Assembly (NCBI GenBank): GCA_902478785.1
Contig: CABSMJ010000003.1
Location: forward strand, 124,001-188,000
From: an uncultured Oscillospiraceae bacterium
GTDB taxonomy: Bacteria > Bacillota > Clostridia > Oscillospirales > Oscillospiraceae
DNA length: 64,000 nucleotides
Direction of reading: 5' to 3'
Shown: positions 16,950-24,497 of the stretch, one piece after another
How positions within the stretch are numbered: the first letter of the stretch is position 1
Layout: every line of letters starts with the position of its first letter
Position numbers and translations under genes: made by a program
Notes under the pieces: generated by a model
Databases searched by the model: none
What the model saw: the letters and a program-made list of their open reading frames with translations, nothing else
What the model was told of the DNA's origin: nothing

Positions 16950-17564
16950 ATGAAACTCACCTGGCTGGGACATTCCTGCTTCCTCATTGAGGAGGACGGC
17001 TATCGTCTGATCACCGATCCTTACACCGAGGTGGACGGATACCCGCCGCTGCACGCCGAGGCCCACGAGATCCTCTGCAGCCACGATCACTTCGACCACA
17101 ACTACACCCAGGCCGTCACGGTGCTGCCCAAGCGGGAGAGTCCCTTCTCCATCCGCACGGTGGCCTCTTTCCACGACGACGACGGCGGTGCTCTGCGCGG
17201 GCCCAACACCATTCACATTATCGAAGCCGGCGGCATCACGGTGGCCCATCTGGGCGACCTGGGGCACCAACTCTCTCCGGAGCAGATCTCCAAGATCGGC
17301 AAATGCGATGTGCTCCTCATTCCCGTAGGCGGCTTCTTCACCGTGGACGGCGACGGCGCCGCTCAGGTGGCGCAGATGCTGGGCGGCGGTACTTTGGTGC
17401 CCATGCACTACCGCATCGGCTCCTACGGCTTCCCCAAGATCTCCGGTCTGGAGCCTTTCCTGGCCCACTTTGCCCCGGAGCAGATCCACCGTCTAAGCGA
17501 AAACAGCTTTACCGCGGAAAAAGCCACCGACACCCAGGTGGTCATCCCCGCACTTCCTTTCTGA
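16950..17564 (+). CDS. MBL-fold metal-dependent hydrolase (UlaG-like)
   Basis: The 204-residue protein opens MKLTWLGHSCFLIEEDGYRLITDPYTE and carries the metal-binding motif SHDHFDHN at about residues 47-54. Further likely ligands are the histidine in VASFHDDDGG, the aspartate in VAHLGDLGHQL and the histidine in LVPMHYR. This set matches small UlaG-like lactonase/hydrolases. The start codon has GGAGGA at eight bases (the six preceding codons encode the ribosome site). It lies 39 bases after the CoA-transferase gene and ends before a strong terminator. Substrate is unknown. Confidence 0.9.
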   Translation: MKLTWLGHSCFLIEEDGYRLITDPYTEVDGYPPLHAEAHEILCSHDHFDHNYTQAVTVLPKRESPFSIRTVASFHDDDGGALRGPNTIHIIEAGGITVAHLGDLGHQLSPEQISKIGKCDVLLIPVGGFFTVDGDGAAQVAQMLGGGTLVPMHYRIGSYGFPKISGLEPFLAHFAPEQIHRLSENSFTAEKATDTQVVIPALPF

Positions 17565-17613
17565 TTTGCATTTTGCTTTTCTACCCATTCTATCCATAAA
17601 CTCCTCACACCTG

Positions 17614-17650
17614 AAAAAGGGTCCGGCTCTCATCGGCCGGGCCCTTTTTC
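17614..17650 (+). terminator. Terminator of the fba/CoA-transferase/hydrolase run
   Basis: AAAAGGGTCCGGC pairs with GCCGGGCCCTTTT around an eight-base loop and is followed by a T-rich tract. Confidence 0.9.
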
Positions 17651-17893
17651 TTTCATTTTCCTCTTTATCTCCCCTCTCCTTTTCTTCCCTTTTCTCTCAA
17701 AAGCTCCTCTTTTCTCCTGTTCTTCCCATCCATTCCACTCCAATTTTTTCTGCTCCACATTCAGGAAAAACATCCCTTCGACCTCCTGTCACTTTTTGTT
17801 ACCCTTCGCGTCACTTTTGTAAATATTTTCCATGGCAAAAATCTAAGAATTTTGTCTAAGTGGGGGACATAACACTTTTCTCTCCCTAAAAAC

Positions 17894-17922
17894 TTGACAA
17901 AAGTGGGTAAGTGGTGTATAGT
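17894..17922 (+). promoter_or_regulatory. Consensus sigma-A promoter of the G5-3D protein gene
   Basis: TTGACA, a 17-base spacer and TATAGT. The predicted leader is about 118 bases. It contains a tandem GTAACA repeat (17941-17955) and a hairpin CCCCCTCCGCAAGCGGGG (about 17991-18008). The rest of the 17651-18046 gap is pyrimidine-rich and shows no gene. Confidence 0.8.
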
Positions 17923-18046
17923 AAGGCCAGTTTTCCAGCCGGTAACAAAAGTAACAAGTTGTTTTCATCTTGTTATCAGCAGGTAGAATCCCCCTCCGCA
18001 AGCGGGGAAAATTTGGTTGGGAAATCCATACAGGAGGTTTCATCTT

Positions 18047-19075
18047 ATGCTTAGCAACAAGCGTCTGATGGGGAAGGCATCGCACCGCTCTTTGGTGCTC
18101 ACCACGATGACCACCGTGCTGCTGTGCAGTGTTCTGATGACCGGAAAAGCGGATGCCCTGTATATCCTCACCGGCACAAATGATTCCGCCGTTGTCTTCG
18201 ACAGCGGAGCCGAAGCCCCCGAGCTTTCAGATCTCTCCTCCCGCCTTGTGGTGGTGGGAGCCGATTCCGACAAGACGGACCTGACTCTGAAGGCCGGCGA
18301 AAAGGTCACCATCTCCTATGAGGGAGAGGAAATGACTGTGACTTCCCGGAATGAAACCATAAGCGCCTTGCTCAGCCGCTCCCACATCGTCCCCAGCCCT
18401 TTGGAAATGGTGCAGGTGGACGTCAGCGGCGAGGACCTGGAGATCACTGTGGCCTCCGATCTCACCTTCTACGAGACGGAGACGGCCGTGGACTCCTATG
18501 AAGTGGTCCGGCGAGCCAACCCCAATCTGGCCAAGGGCACCGAGAAGGTGGTCCAGGCCGGAAAGAACGGCACCAAGACCCAGACCTACGAGGTCATCTA
18601 CGCCAACGGCCAGATGGTCTCCCGCCAGCTGGTGGAGGAGTCCGAGGGAACGGCAGTGGACCAGGTGGTGGAATACGGCACCAAGGCCGCCACGGTCACC
18701 AGCTCTGACCGGATCACAGCGGTCAGAGCCAACGGAAACGGCGGCGGATACCTCACCTTCACCTCCGGCGCCACCTTGAGTTACAGCAAGGTGCTGAACA
18801 TGAGTGCCACCGCTTACACCACCGGCTATGACGGCGTGGGCACCCGCACCGCCACCGGCACCACGGTCCATCACGGCACTGTGGCGGTAGACCCCAAGGT
18901 CATCCCCCTGGGAAGCCGCCTCTATATCGTGGCTTCCAACGGCTCCGTGGTCTACGGCATGGCCGTGGCAGAGGACACCGGCGTGCGGGGCAACCGCATC
19001 GACCTCTATCACGACACCTATAATCAGTGCATCAACTTCGGACGCAGAGACTGCACCGTGTACGTGCTCAACTGA
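18047..19075 (+). CDS. Secreted G5 and 3D domain protein (YabE-like)
   Basis: The 342-residue exported protein is probably a peptidoglycan-acting cell-wall enzyme of the YabE/Rpf-like group. It has an N-terminal signal segment (SLVLTTMTTVLLCSVLMTGKADA, about 16-38) and a ubiquitin-like DUF348 region (about 55-120). A G5 domain follows (about 170-235; GTKTQTYEVIYANGQMVSRQLVEE), then a C-terminal 3D domain (about 255-342; SATAYTTGYDGVGTRTATGT, AVDPKVIPLGSRLYI, AVAEDTGVRGNRIDLY) with the three conserved aspartates of lytic-transglycosylase-like folds. AGGAGG lies nine bases before the start. It is monocistronic with a strong promoter. Confidence 0.93.
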   Translation: MLSNKRLMGKASHRSLVLTTMTTVLLCSVLMTGKADALYILTGTNDSAVVFDSGAEAPELSDLSSRLVVVGADSDKTDLTLKAGEKVTISYEGEEMTVTSRNETISALLSRSHIVPSPLEMVQVDVSGEDLEITVASDLTFYETETAVDSYEVVRRANPNLAKGTEKVVQAGKNGTKTQTYEVIYANGQMVSRQLVEESEGTAVDQVVEYGTKAATVTSSDRITAVRANGNGGGYLTFTSGATLSYSKVLNMSATAYTTGYDGVGTRTATGTTVHHGTVAVDPKVIPLGSRLYIVASNGSVVYGMAVAEDTGVRGNRIDLYHDTYNQCINFGRRDCTVYVLN

Positions 19076-19081
19076 TGAAGC

Positions 19082-19127
19082 AAACCGGGCGAATTGCCAA
19101 GATGGCAATTCGCCCGGTTTCTTTTTT
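19082..19127 (+). terminator. Bidirectional terminator after the G5-3D gene
   Basis: AAACCGGGCGAATTGCCA pairs perfectly with TGGCAATTCGCCCGGTTT around loop AGA and is followed by CTTTTTT. It also faces the convergent minus-strand membrane gene, whose last codons overlap it. Confidence 0.9.
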
Positions 19128-19788
19128 ACTTCAATTCCTTTTCCATGGCCCGATAGCCGATCAGCACCGTCCACACATAGGCGCAGGTCTTGGGGATCAT
19201 CAGCATCCCGATCATAGGCATCCGGTCCGCCCAGAGCACCACCGGAATGTAGAATCCGAAGCTGAGCACGATGGTCAGCCACATCCACCGAAAGGCCCTG
19301 TCGCCCTGTGTCTTTGCGCTCTTGTAAAACAGCACGATAATCAGCAGGCCCAGCAGCGCAAAGGGAATGTTGCGGTAGATTCCCCAGCTGAGGGGCGGAT
19401 TCTCACACATCCATTCATTCTGGGGAAAGAGGCACAGCAGAATCCGCGCAGCGGCCAGAAGATACACCGCGGTGGTGATTCCCTGGCGTCCCTGGACCCG
19501 GTAGCGCACCCTCCAGACGTAGTACAAAAGGACGTAAAAGATCGTCATAGTGATGGAGGTGATCAGCTTTCCCACCCCTAGGGCAGCCGTAAAGTTCTCC
19601 AGACCTGTGGTACACAGGGCCACTGCCCGGGGTACCAGGTGGAAGGCGTCTCCTGCACCCAAAACAATGGCCATCACTCCAAAAAGATGGTACTGTCCCC
19701 TGCTGTGCCGGCGTACCATCCGCACCCCCAGGGTCAGAACAGTGACAAGATACACCACATCAAATAGAGTTTCTGCGATTGCCTGCAT
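19126..19788 (-). CDS. Multi-pass membrane protein of unknown function
   Basis: The 220-residue protein has about six to seven predicted membrane helices, for example TLFDVVYLVTVLTLGVRMV, LLGLLIIVLFY and WMWLTIVLSFGFYIPVVLW. Acidic and basic loops include RRHSRGQYH and KSAKTQGDR. A tryptophan/tyrosine-rich core (FYVLLYYVWRVRY) resembles no transporter family I can name with confidence. It lies 24 bases after a second small membrane gene, which is preceded by a TetR-type operator, so it is probably under that regulator. A role in resistance or export is possible but unproven. Confidence 0.7.
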   Translation of the reverse strand: MQAIAETLFDVVYLVTVLTLGVRMVRRHSRGQYHLFGVMAIVLGAGDAFHLVPRAVALCTTGLENFTAALGVGKLITSITMTIFYVLLYYVWRVRYRVQGRQGITTAVYLLAAARILLCLFPQNEWMCENPPLSWGIYRNIPFALLGLLIIVLFYKSAKTQGDRAFRWMWLTIVLSFGFYIPVVLWADRMPMIGMLMIPKTCAYVWTVLIGYRAMEKELK

Positions 19789-19812
19789 ATTGCTTTCCTC
19801 CTTTTCCTCTTA

Positions 19813-20229
19813 TCAGACGCGCAGCGCCTTCCAATAGTTTCGGCCAAAGAGCACGCCTGCCAGCAGCAGAGACGCCCCCAGGCCGGAATAGAACACGGCG
19901 ATAAACCGCTCCGGGCCCAGGCCGGACACCCGCAGATAGATGCCCCCGGTCATCATAACCGCCATGATGGCAAAGGCCTTTCCGTCAAAGAATCGAAAAA
20001 AGAACTGCCGCTCCTGCTCATAGGCCGTGATTCGCCCCGTGTGCTTGCGCACCAGCCGTCCGAATATAAAAATCTGGAACACGGCGAAGACCAGGACAGA
20101 GAAAAGCAGATTGACCGGCGAAACATAGGCCGGATAGGCCAGCAGTCCAATCCGCAAAATATTCACCCCTGCCGCTGTCCACACCAGGCAGGCCAGCAGC
20201 AACAGGGTGTTCTTTTTCACTTTCAGCAT
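19813..20229 (-). CDS. Small membrane protein under TetR control
   Basis: The 138-residue protein has four predicted helices: TLLLLACLVWTAAGVNILRIGLLAY, PVNLLFSVLVFAVFQIFIFG, AFAIMAVMMTGGIYLRVSGL and FIAVFYSGLGASLLLAGVLFG. A charged cytoplasmic stretch RLVRKHTGRITAYEQERQFFFRFFDGK lies in the middle. I do not recognise the family. AAGGA lies before the ATG at 20229. The gene is the first of a two-gene minus-strand unit whose start region carries a 13-base palindrome matching that upstream of the TetR gene. Confidence 0.65.
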   Translation of the reverse strand: MLKVKKNTLLLLACLVWTAAGVNILRIGLLAYPAYVSPVNLLFSVLVFAVFQIFIFGRLVRKHTGRITAYEQERQFFFRFFDGKAFAIMAVMMTGGIYLRVSGLGPERFIAVFYSGLGASLLLAGVLFGRNYWKALRV

Positions 20230-20243
20230 AGTTGTTTCCTTTC

Positions 20244-20256
20244 TGAACATCGTTCA
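20244..20256. promoter_or_regulatory. Probable TetR operator upstream of the membrane-protein pair
   Basis: TGAACATCGTTCA, a 13-base inverted repeat with one mismatch, 15 bases before the membrane gene start. The same motif lies upstream of the TetR gene. Confidence 0.6.
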
Positions 20257-20291
20257 TTTTTGCCAGAGGTTTTCCCATTGTCCGTGGGCCG

Positions 20292-20846
20292 TCAATAGAT
20301 GGTCCTGCGGATGGCCTCCAGGATTGTATCGCAGCTGAAATTCCGCCGGACCATTGCCCCCAGGAGCAATGAGAAGATCAGCTCAGCGCAGCCCTCCGGC
20401 GTGAATGTCTCGTCAAAGGCGTCCTGACGCACCGCCTTGTCCTGCCGCAGCACGGCGGCAAGCCCCCTTTGCATGTGCTCCCAGGCCTGGGTCATTCGCC
20501 GACGGCCGCTGGGCTTTTCCTCCTCCATAAAACGCAGAGAGTGCCAGGTGAAAAAGCCGGGATACCGCTCCTCTCCCCGCTCCATGCTGGCAAACATCCA
20601 CTTCACGCAGGAGAGGGTATTGTCAAAGGGCGCTTCCTCGGCGCAGGAAAAGATCTCCCGCCAGATGCTCTCCACAACGGCGGACATCAGGTCCTCCTTG
20701 GAGTCAAAATAGTTGTAGATAGACCCCACCGAAATGCCGCAGGCGGCAGCAATGCTCCGCACGCTCACCCCGGTCCACCCCTGCTCCCGGAGCATTTTCC
20801 GGCTCATGGCCAAAATGGCCTCCTGGGACGTTACAACTGTGTTCAC
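20292..20846 (-). CDS. TetR/AcrR family transcriptional regulator
   Basis: The 184-residue regulator has the N-terminal helix-turn-helix at about residues 25-47 (VSVRSIAAACGISVGSIYNYF), followed by SKEDLM and a helical ligand-binding domain. The GTG at 20846 is chosen as start because GGAGG lies seven bases upstream. An ATG at 20876 would place the palindromic operator inside the coding region. The operator is 16 bases before the GTG, and a near copy lies in front of the two membrane-protein genes immediately downstream. Autoregulation and control of that pair are inferred. The ligand is unknown. Confidence 0.88.
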   Translation of the reverse strand: MNTVVTSQEAILAMSRKMLREQGWTGVSVRSIAAACGISVGSIYNYFDSKEDLMSAVVESIWREIFSCAEEAPFDNTLSCVKWMFASMERGEERYPGFFTWHSLRFMEEEKPSGRRRMTQAWEHMQRGLAAVLRQDKAVRQDAFDETFTPEGCAELIFSLLLGAMVRRNFSCDTILEAIRRTIY

Positions 20847-20862
20847 CGGTCTCCCTCCATTC

Positions 20863-20875
20863 TGAACGTCGTTCA
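20863..20875. promoter_or_regulatory. Probable TetR operator upstream of tetR
   Basis: TGAACGTCGTTCA, a perfect 6-1-6 inverted repeat, directly upstream of the ribosome site of the TetR gene. Confidence 0.65.
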
Positions 20876-20996
20876 TTATGGCAGCTCCCCGCCCTGCTGT
20901 CAAGGTTTTTCTTTTGTCCCCCCGCTTCGCTTCCGGCACCCATAGCCTGAGGAGAAGCGGAATTCAACTGCTCTTCCCTTTTTGTCTCGGGTCTGG

Positions 20997-21002
20997 TATA
21001 CT
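20997..21002 (+). promoter_or_regulatory. Possible extended -10 of rsmA
   Basis: TGGTATACT gives an extended -10, about 88 bases before the rsmA start. No clear -35 is seen. Confidence 0.35.
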
Positions 21003-21090
21003 GGGAAAAACGGCCCGGAAAGGGCCTCTATCTCCCCCTGCCGCAGGGGACAACGCGGCGACGGCCTGAGCCGTCCTTGGGAGGACTTTT

Positions 21091-21954
21091 ATGGACCTTT
21101 GCGACCTGCGCACCATCCGTGACCTGCTGGGCAGGCACGGCTTTCACTTTTCCAAATCCATGGGGCAGAACTTCCTCATCGACGCCTCTGTTCCCCGGGA
21201 CATCGCCATGAGCTCCGGCGCCGATGAGAGCTGCGGCGTCCTGGAGATCGGCCCGGGCATCGGTCCGCTGACGGTACAGCTGTCCCGGCTGGCGGGCAAG
21301 GTGGCGGCGGTGGAACTGGACCGCTCGCTGCTGCCGGTGCTGGAGGAAACGCTGGCGGAGTGTGACAACGTACAGGTCATCTCCGGCGACGTGCTGAAGC
21401 TGGACCTGTCCGCCCTTGTCCGGGAGCAGTTCCCCGGGCTGACGCCCCTGGTGTGTGCCAATCTGCCCTACAACATCACCACCCCCGTGCTGACGGCGCT
21501 GGTGGAGGCAGGGTGCTTTGCCTCCCTCACTGTGATGATCCAGCGGGAGGTGGCCCGGCGCATCTGCGCCGCCCCCGGCACGGCGGACTACGGCGCCTTC
21601 TCCGTGTTCATGCAGTATCACACGGAGCCTCAGCTCCTCTTCGACGTGCCCCCCGAGTGTTTCTATCCCGCCCCCAAGGTCACCTCCTCGGTGCTGCACT
21701 GTCGCCTGCGGCAGGCTCCGCCGGTGGAGACCGAGGACCCGGCCTTCTTCTTCCGGGTGGTCCGGGCCGCCTTTGCCCTGCGCCGCAAGACGCTGCTCAA
21801 CAGCCTCTCCTCTGCCCTGGGAGGCTTTGACAAGGAGGTCCTGCGCCAGGCCATTGCCGACTGTGGGCTGCCGGCAGACATCCGCGGAGAGCGGCTGGGC
21901 CTTGCGGAGTTCGCGGCTCTGACCCGCGCTCTGGCTCCTCACAGGCCGCAATAA
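21091..21954 (+). CDS. rsmA: 16S rRNA (adenine1518-N6/adenine1519-N6)-dimethyltransferase
   Basis: RsmA (KsgA) dimethylates two adjacent adenines in the 3' hairpin of 16S rRNA. The 287-residue protein has HFSKSMGQNFLID at the N-terminus and the SAM motif ILEIGPGIG as VLEIGPGIGPLT (about residues 51-62). The acidic motif VAAVELDRSL and the catalytic NLPYNIT at about 128-134 follow. The C-terminal domain contains FRVVRAAFALRRKTLLNSL, typical of KsgA rather than Erm. Start at 21091 has GGGAGGA upstream. It is monocistronic in this window; the common neighbour rnmV is not present. Confidence 0.97.
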   Translation: MDLCDLRTIRDLLGRHGFHFSKSMGQNFLIDASVPRDIAMSSGADESCGVLEIGPGIGPLTVQLSRLAGKVAAVELDRSLLPVLEETLAECDNVQVISGDVLKLDLSALVREQFPGLTPLVCANLPYNITTPVLTALVEAGCFASLTVMIQREVARRICAAPGTADYGAFSVFMQYHTEPQLLFDVPPECFYPAPKVTSSVLHCRLRQAPPVETEDPAFFFRVVRAAFALRRKTLLNSLSSALGGFDKEVLRQAIADCGLPADIRGERLGLAEFAALTRALAPHRPQ

Positions 21955-22026
21955 AGTTCCTTCTCTCCTATTATAAATAAGAGGACCGCTCCGGCCATAG
22001 CCGAAGCAATCCTTCTTCTTTCCTGT

Positions 22027-22506
22027 TTATGCGTGGTTGTGGGCCAGGTGGTCGGAACCCAGAAACAGCGGCGGGGCGCCATCCAGGATCTCCTTCAGAT
22101 GCTTCCCCAGGGGCGCAGGCAACACCGTGATCTCCCCCAGCCGCTCCGTCTCCACCCACTGGCAGCTGAGCTGAAAGTCGTCCACCTCCGTGGGCTCTTG
22201 CCGCTCAGGCGAGGCCAGCTCGCACAAAAAGATGTGGAGCATCTTGTGGGCATAAACCGGGTACTGCTCCCGCATGAGGGGATCGTCACAGATCTCCTCA
22301 CAGAGCGCGGCAAAGCGGACGGGCCGGACGGTATAGCCGGTCTCCTCCCGGCACTCCCGCACCAGAGCCTGGGCAATGGTCTCATAGGTCTCCTGGCCGC
22401 CGCCGGGCAGGGTGTAGTACTCCCCGTTCCACTGGTCTCGGCAGAGGTTGAGCAACACCCGCCCGTGGTCCACCACGATGGCCTTGGCGGTACTGCGAAT
22501 GGACAT
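22027..22506 (-). CDS. Nudix hydrolase
   Basis: The 159-residue protein begins MSIRSTAKAIVVDHGRVLLNLCRDQWNGEYYTLPGG. It has a complete Nudix box at residues 36-58 (G-x5-E-x7-REC-REETGY), which binds magnesium for hydrolysis of a nucleoside diphosphate derivative. The upstream 29 codons of the open frame overlap the preceding gene and are rejected; the ATG at 22506 follows GAGGG. It lies 11 bases after the WapI-like gene and the two are probably co-transcribed. Substrate cannot be told from sequence. Confidence 0.88.
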   Translation of the reverse strand: MSIRSTAKAIVVDHGRVLLNLCRDQWNGEYYTLPGGGQETYETIAQALVRECREETGYTVRPVRFAALCEEICDDPLMREQYPVYAHKMLHIFLCELASPERQEPTEVDDFQLSCQWVETERLGEITVLPAPLGKHLKEILDGAPPLFLGSDHLAHNHA

Positions 22507-22517
22507 GGCGCCTGCCC

Positions 22518-22943
22518 TCAGGACCGGGGCGGGAAGCGCTTTTCCGCCTTCTCCAGCTCGGTAATCCAGCTCTTGAGGCAGGCGGTGTCGCACGCCATCT
22601 CCACCTCGGCGGTATCCCAGTCCTCCGGCGAATTGAGCATGGTAAAGGCCACCGCCGCCTGGAAGGTATCGTCACCGATCTTTTGGACCGTCAGCTCAAA
22701 ATAGGGCTCCTGGAACTCGCTGGCGTACTCATCTTTGATCCCGGCGGCCAGCACCTTCAGCCCGGCGGTCAGCTCCTGCAGCTCGCCGGCAGTGAGACAG
22801 CTGCTGCGGTCCTTGGTCACCGTGCCATCGGCCTTATAGGTGCCCTTGAGCACCAGCCAGTCGGCATCCTCCCCCACACCCTCGGGGAACTCATAGCCCG
22901 CCACTTCGATTTCCAGGCTCTCCTCATTTGTATTGAACAGCAT
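22518..22943 (-). CDS. Conserved protein resembling the WapI immunity-protein family
   Basis: The 141-residue soluble protein has LEIEVAGYEFPEGVGEDADWLVLKGTY, matching the small WapI-like fold in which a GY-FP segment is followed by D-x-x-WL. Family members are annotated as immunity proteins of polymorphic toxins, but many are solitary housekeeping-like genes. No toxin gene is adjacent here, and the next gene is a Nudix hydrolase, so an immunity role is unsupported. GGAGGAG lies before the ATG at 22943. The family assignment is moderate. Confidence 0.55.
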   Translation of the reverse strand: MLFNTNEESLEIEVAGYEFPEGVGEDADWLVLKGTYKADGTVTKDRSSCLTAGELQELTAGLKVLAAGIKDEYASEFQEPYFELTVQKIGDDTFQAAVAFTMLNSPEDWDTAEVEMACDTACLKSWITELEKAEKRFPPRS

Positions 22944-23005
22944 GGCATCTCCTCCTTATTCTCTCCACAGTTTACCACAATTCCTCCGGATTGCAACCAA
23001 AAAGG

Positions 23006-23037
23006 AACGGGGCTCCCAATGGAAGCCCCGTTTTCCT
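23006..23037 (-). terminator. Terminator of the yedE-tusA-like operon
   Basis: ACGGGGCT pairs with AGCCCCGT around a nine-base loop; on the minus strand it is followed by TCCTTTTT. It lies 13 bases after the TusA-like stop. Confidence 0.85.
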
Positions 23038-23049
23038 ATACTTTCCCGC

Positions 23050-23253
23050 TTATTTGCTCAGCGTCAGGCGGAAATCCTGTCCCTCCTGGGTCACCTGCAC
23101 CTGGTAACCCTGACCCATGCCGTAGCGGGTCACATTCTCCACGGAGCACTGGTTGTCCACCAGCACCTCCAGCGTGGAAGGAGCGTTCTTCTTGACTTCC
23201 TTCTGCACCATGACCACAGGCATGGGGCAGGAATAACCTCTCGCGTCTACCAT
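23050..23253 (-). CDS. TusA/SirA-like sulfur (or selenium) carrier protein
   Basis: The 67-residue protein is the minimal TusA fold. The motif RGYSCPMPVVMVQKEV carries the catalytic cysteine (C9) in CPMP. In the tRNA thiolation system TusA passes persulfide sulfur. Next to a YedE-type selenium transporter, as here, this protein is instead thought to hand on selenium or sulfur for selenium metabolism. The start codon shares one base with the stop of the upstream yedE gene (TAATG-type overlap), so translation is coupled. The active position is Cys, not selenocysteine. The larger YedF architecture (a second DsrE-like domain) is not present. Confidence 0.88.
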   Translation of the reverse strand: MVDARGYSCPMPVVMVQKEVKKNAPSTLEVLVDNQCSVENVTRYGMGQGYQVQVTQEGQDFRLTLSK

Positions 23254-24344
23254 TATGCCTTCTCCTCCTTCGGCAGATTGATCAGGGAAACCACCAGCAT
23301 GACCACCAGGCCCAGGACCACAGCCACCTTGCCGGCGTTGGAGATGCCGCCAACCACCACTTCACCGGCCTCATTGAGGGCATCGGCGTTGCCGGCCAGG
23401 CCGAAGTTATGGGACAGGGCAGCGCCCACGATCATGCCGAACACGGTGACAGCGGAATCACCGTTGCCCTGGCCGGCCAGGATCAGCTGGCGCAGGGGGC
23501 AGCCGCCCAGCAGCACGGAGCCCCAGCCCACCAGGACCATACCCAGCAGGTTCCACAGGTGGGCGCTGTGAGCGATGGGCTGCATGGTAAAGCCCAGGGA
23601 GAACTTGTTGGTGATGAGATTGCCCACCAGGGCCGCCAGGAAAATGGCCACAAAGCCATAGAGCAGACGGAAGTCCTGGAACAGCACCGCATCCCGGATG
23701 CCGCCCACCATGCACAGACGGGCCCGCTGCGCCAGGGCACCCACCACCAGGGCGATGACCAGAGCCACCAGCACCGGTGCGTGCATGGAGCCGGGGCCCT
23801 CCTCGCTGAACTTGAACAGGGCCGGCACCGCCAGGAAGAGCACCAGCAGCACCGCCATCACCGCAGGCAGCACGGTGCCCTCGCCCTTGCCCACGTCATA
23901 GGAGCGCTTGAGGGAGAAGCCCTTCTTCAGGAATACGATGCCCAGCAGGATGCCAATGATGAAGCCAACCAGGCCCACCAGCGCGTTCAGGTCTCCGCCG
24001 GCCAGGCGCAGCACCATCCGCAGAGGGCAGCCCAGGAAAGCCAGAGCGCCCACCATTACGAAGCCACCCAGCACGAACCGCACCGCCGGGGAGGACCCGG
24101 AGCGGGCACGGAACTCCTTGGTGGCCAGGGACATCAAAAATGCGCCCAACACCAAGCCAATGATTTCCGGCCGGACATACTGCACCTTGGCAGCGCTGTG
24201 AAGCCCGGCAGCACCGGCAATGTCACGCAGGAAGCAGGCGATACAAAAGCCCATGTTGCTGGGGTTGCCCATGAGCGTCAGTACCACAGCCGCGATTCCC
24301 ACCGCAAGTCCGGCGACAACAACGACCCAGTCTACTTTTTTCAT
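23253..24344 (-). CDS. yedE: YedE-family putative selenium transporter
   Basis: The 363-residue membrane protein has about ten helices with two copies of the YeeE/YedE repeat. Each has conserved cysteines in G-C-P-L-R (FLGCPLRMVLRLAGGDLNALVG and LGGCPLRQLILAGQGNGDSAVT), and NMGFCIACFLRDIAG is the N-terminal thiol motif. The length and the double GCPLR pattern match the selenium-associated YedE group rather than thiosulfate YeeE. It is overlapped by a TusA-like gene and lies close to selD, yqeB and yqeC. It probably brings selenium (or a reduced sulfur species) to SelD. Direct transport of selenium is inferred from context. Confidence 0.87.
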   Translation of the reverse strand: MKKVDWVVVVAGLAVGIAAVVLTLMGNPSNMGFCIACFLRDIAGAAGLHSAAKVQYVRPEIIGLVLGAFLMSLATKEFRARSGSSPAVRFVLGGFVMVGALAFLGCPLRMVLRLAGGDLNALVGLVGFIIGILLGIVFLKKGFSLKRSYDVGKGEGTVLPAVMAVLLVLFLAVPALFKFSEEGPGSMHAPVLVALVIALVVGALAQRARLCMVGGIRDAVLFQDFRLLYGFVAIFLAALVGNLITNKFSLGFTMQPIAHSAHLWNLLGMVLVGWGSVLLGGCPLRQLILAGQGNGDSAVTVFGMIVGAALSHNFGLAGNADALNEAGEVVVGGISNAGKVAVVLGLVVMLVVSLINLPKEEKA

Positions 24345-24458
24345 ACTTTTTCTCCTCTTCTTTCTACACAGGCGAAATCTTACAAAAATGGATAAATTCC
24401 GCTGTTTTCAGTATAATCCCGCCCTTTCCAAAAAGCCACCTCCTCTTTCCCATGAGAA

Positions 24459-24495
24459 AAGCGGTTGTTATCGTCAAAGGCGATAACAACCGCTG
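24459..24495 (-). terminator. Terminator of the selD-lysR unit
   Basis: A 14-bp stem AGCGGTTGTTATCG / CGATAACAACCGCT with a seven-base loop, followed on the minus strand by TTTTC. It separates selD-lysR from yedE. Confidence 0.9.
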
Positions 24496-24497
24496 AT

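Noticed and set aside
15672..17489. 605-codon minus-strand frame opposite the CoA-transferase and metallo-hydrolase
   Set aside because: GC-driven antisense frame; both plus-strand genes have strong motifs and ribosome sites.
17923..18046. c-di-AMP (ydaO) riboswitch upstream of the G5-3D gene
   Set aside because: Expected by gene type, but the conserved core and length of that riboswitch are not seen.
23050..23253. Selenocysteine in the TusA-like protein or in SelD
   Set aside because: Both active positions are plain Cys codons; no in-frame TGA with downstream hairpin is needed.
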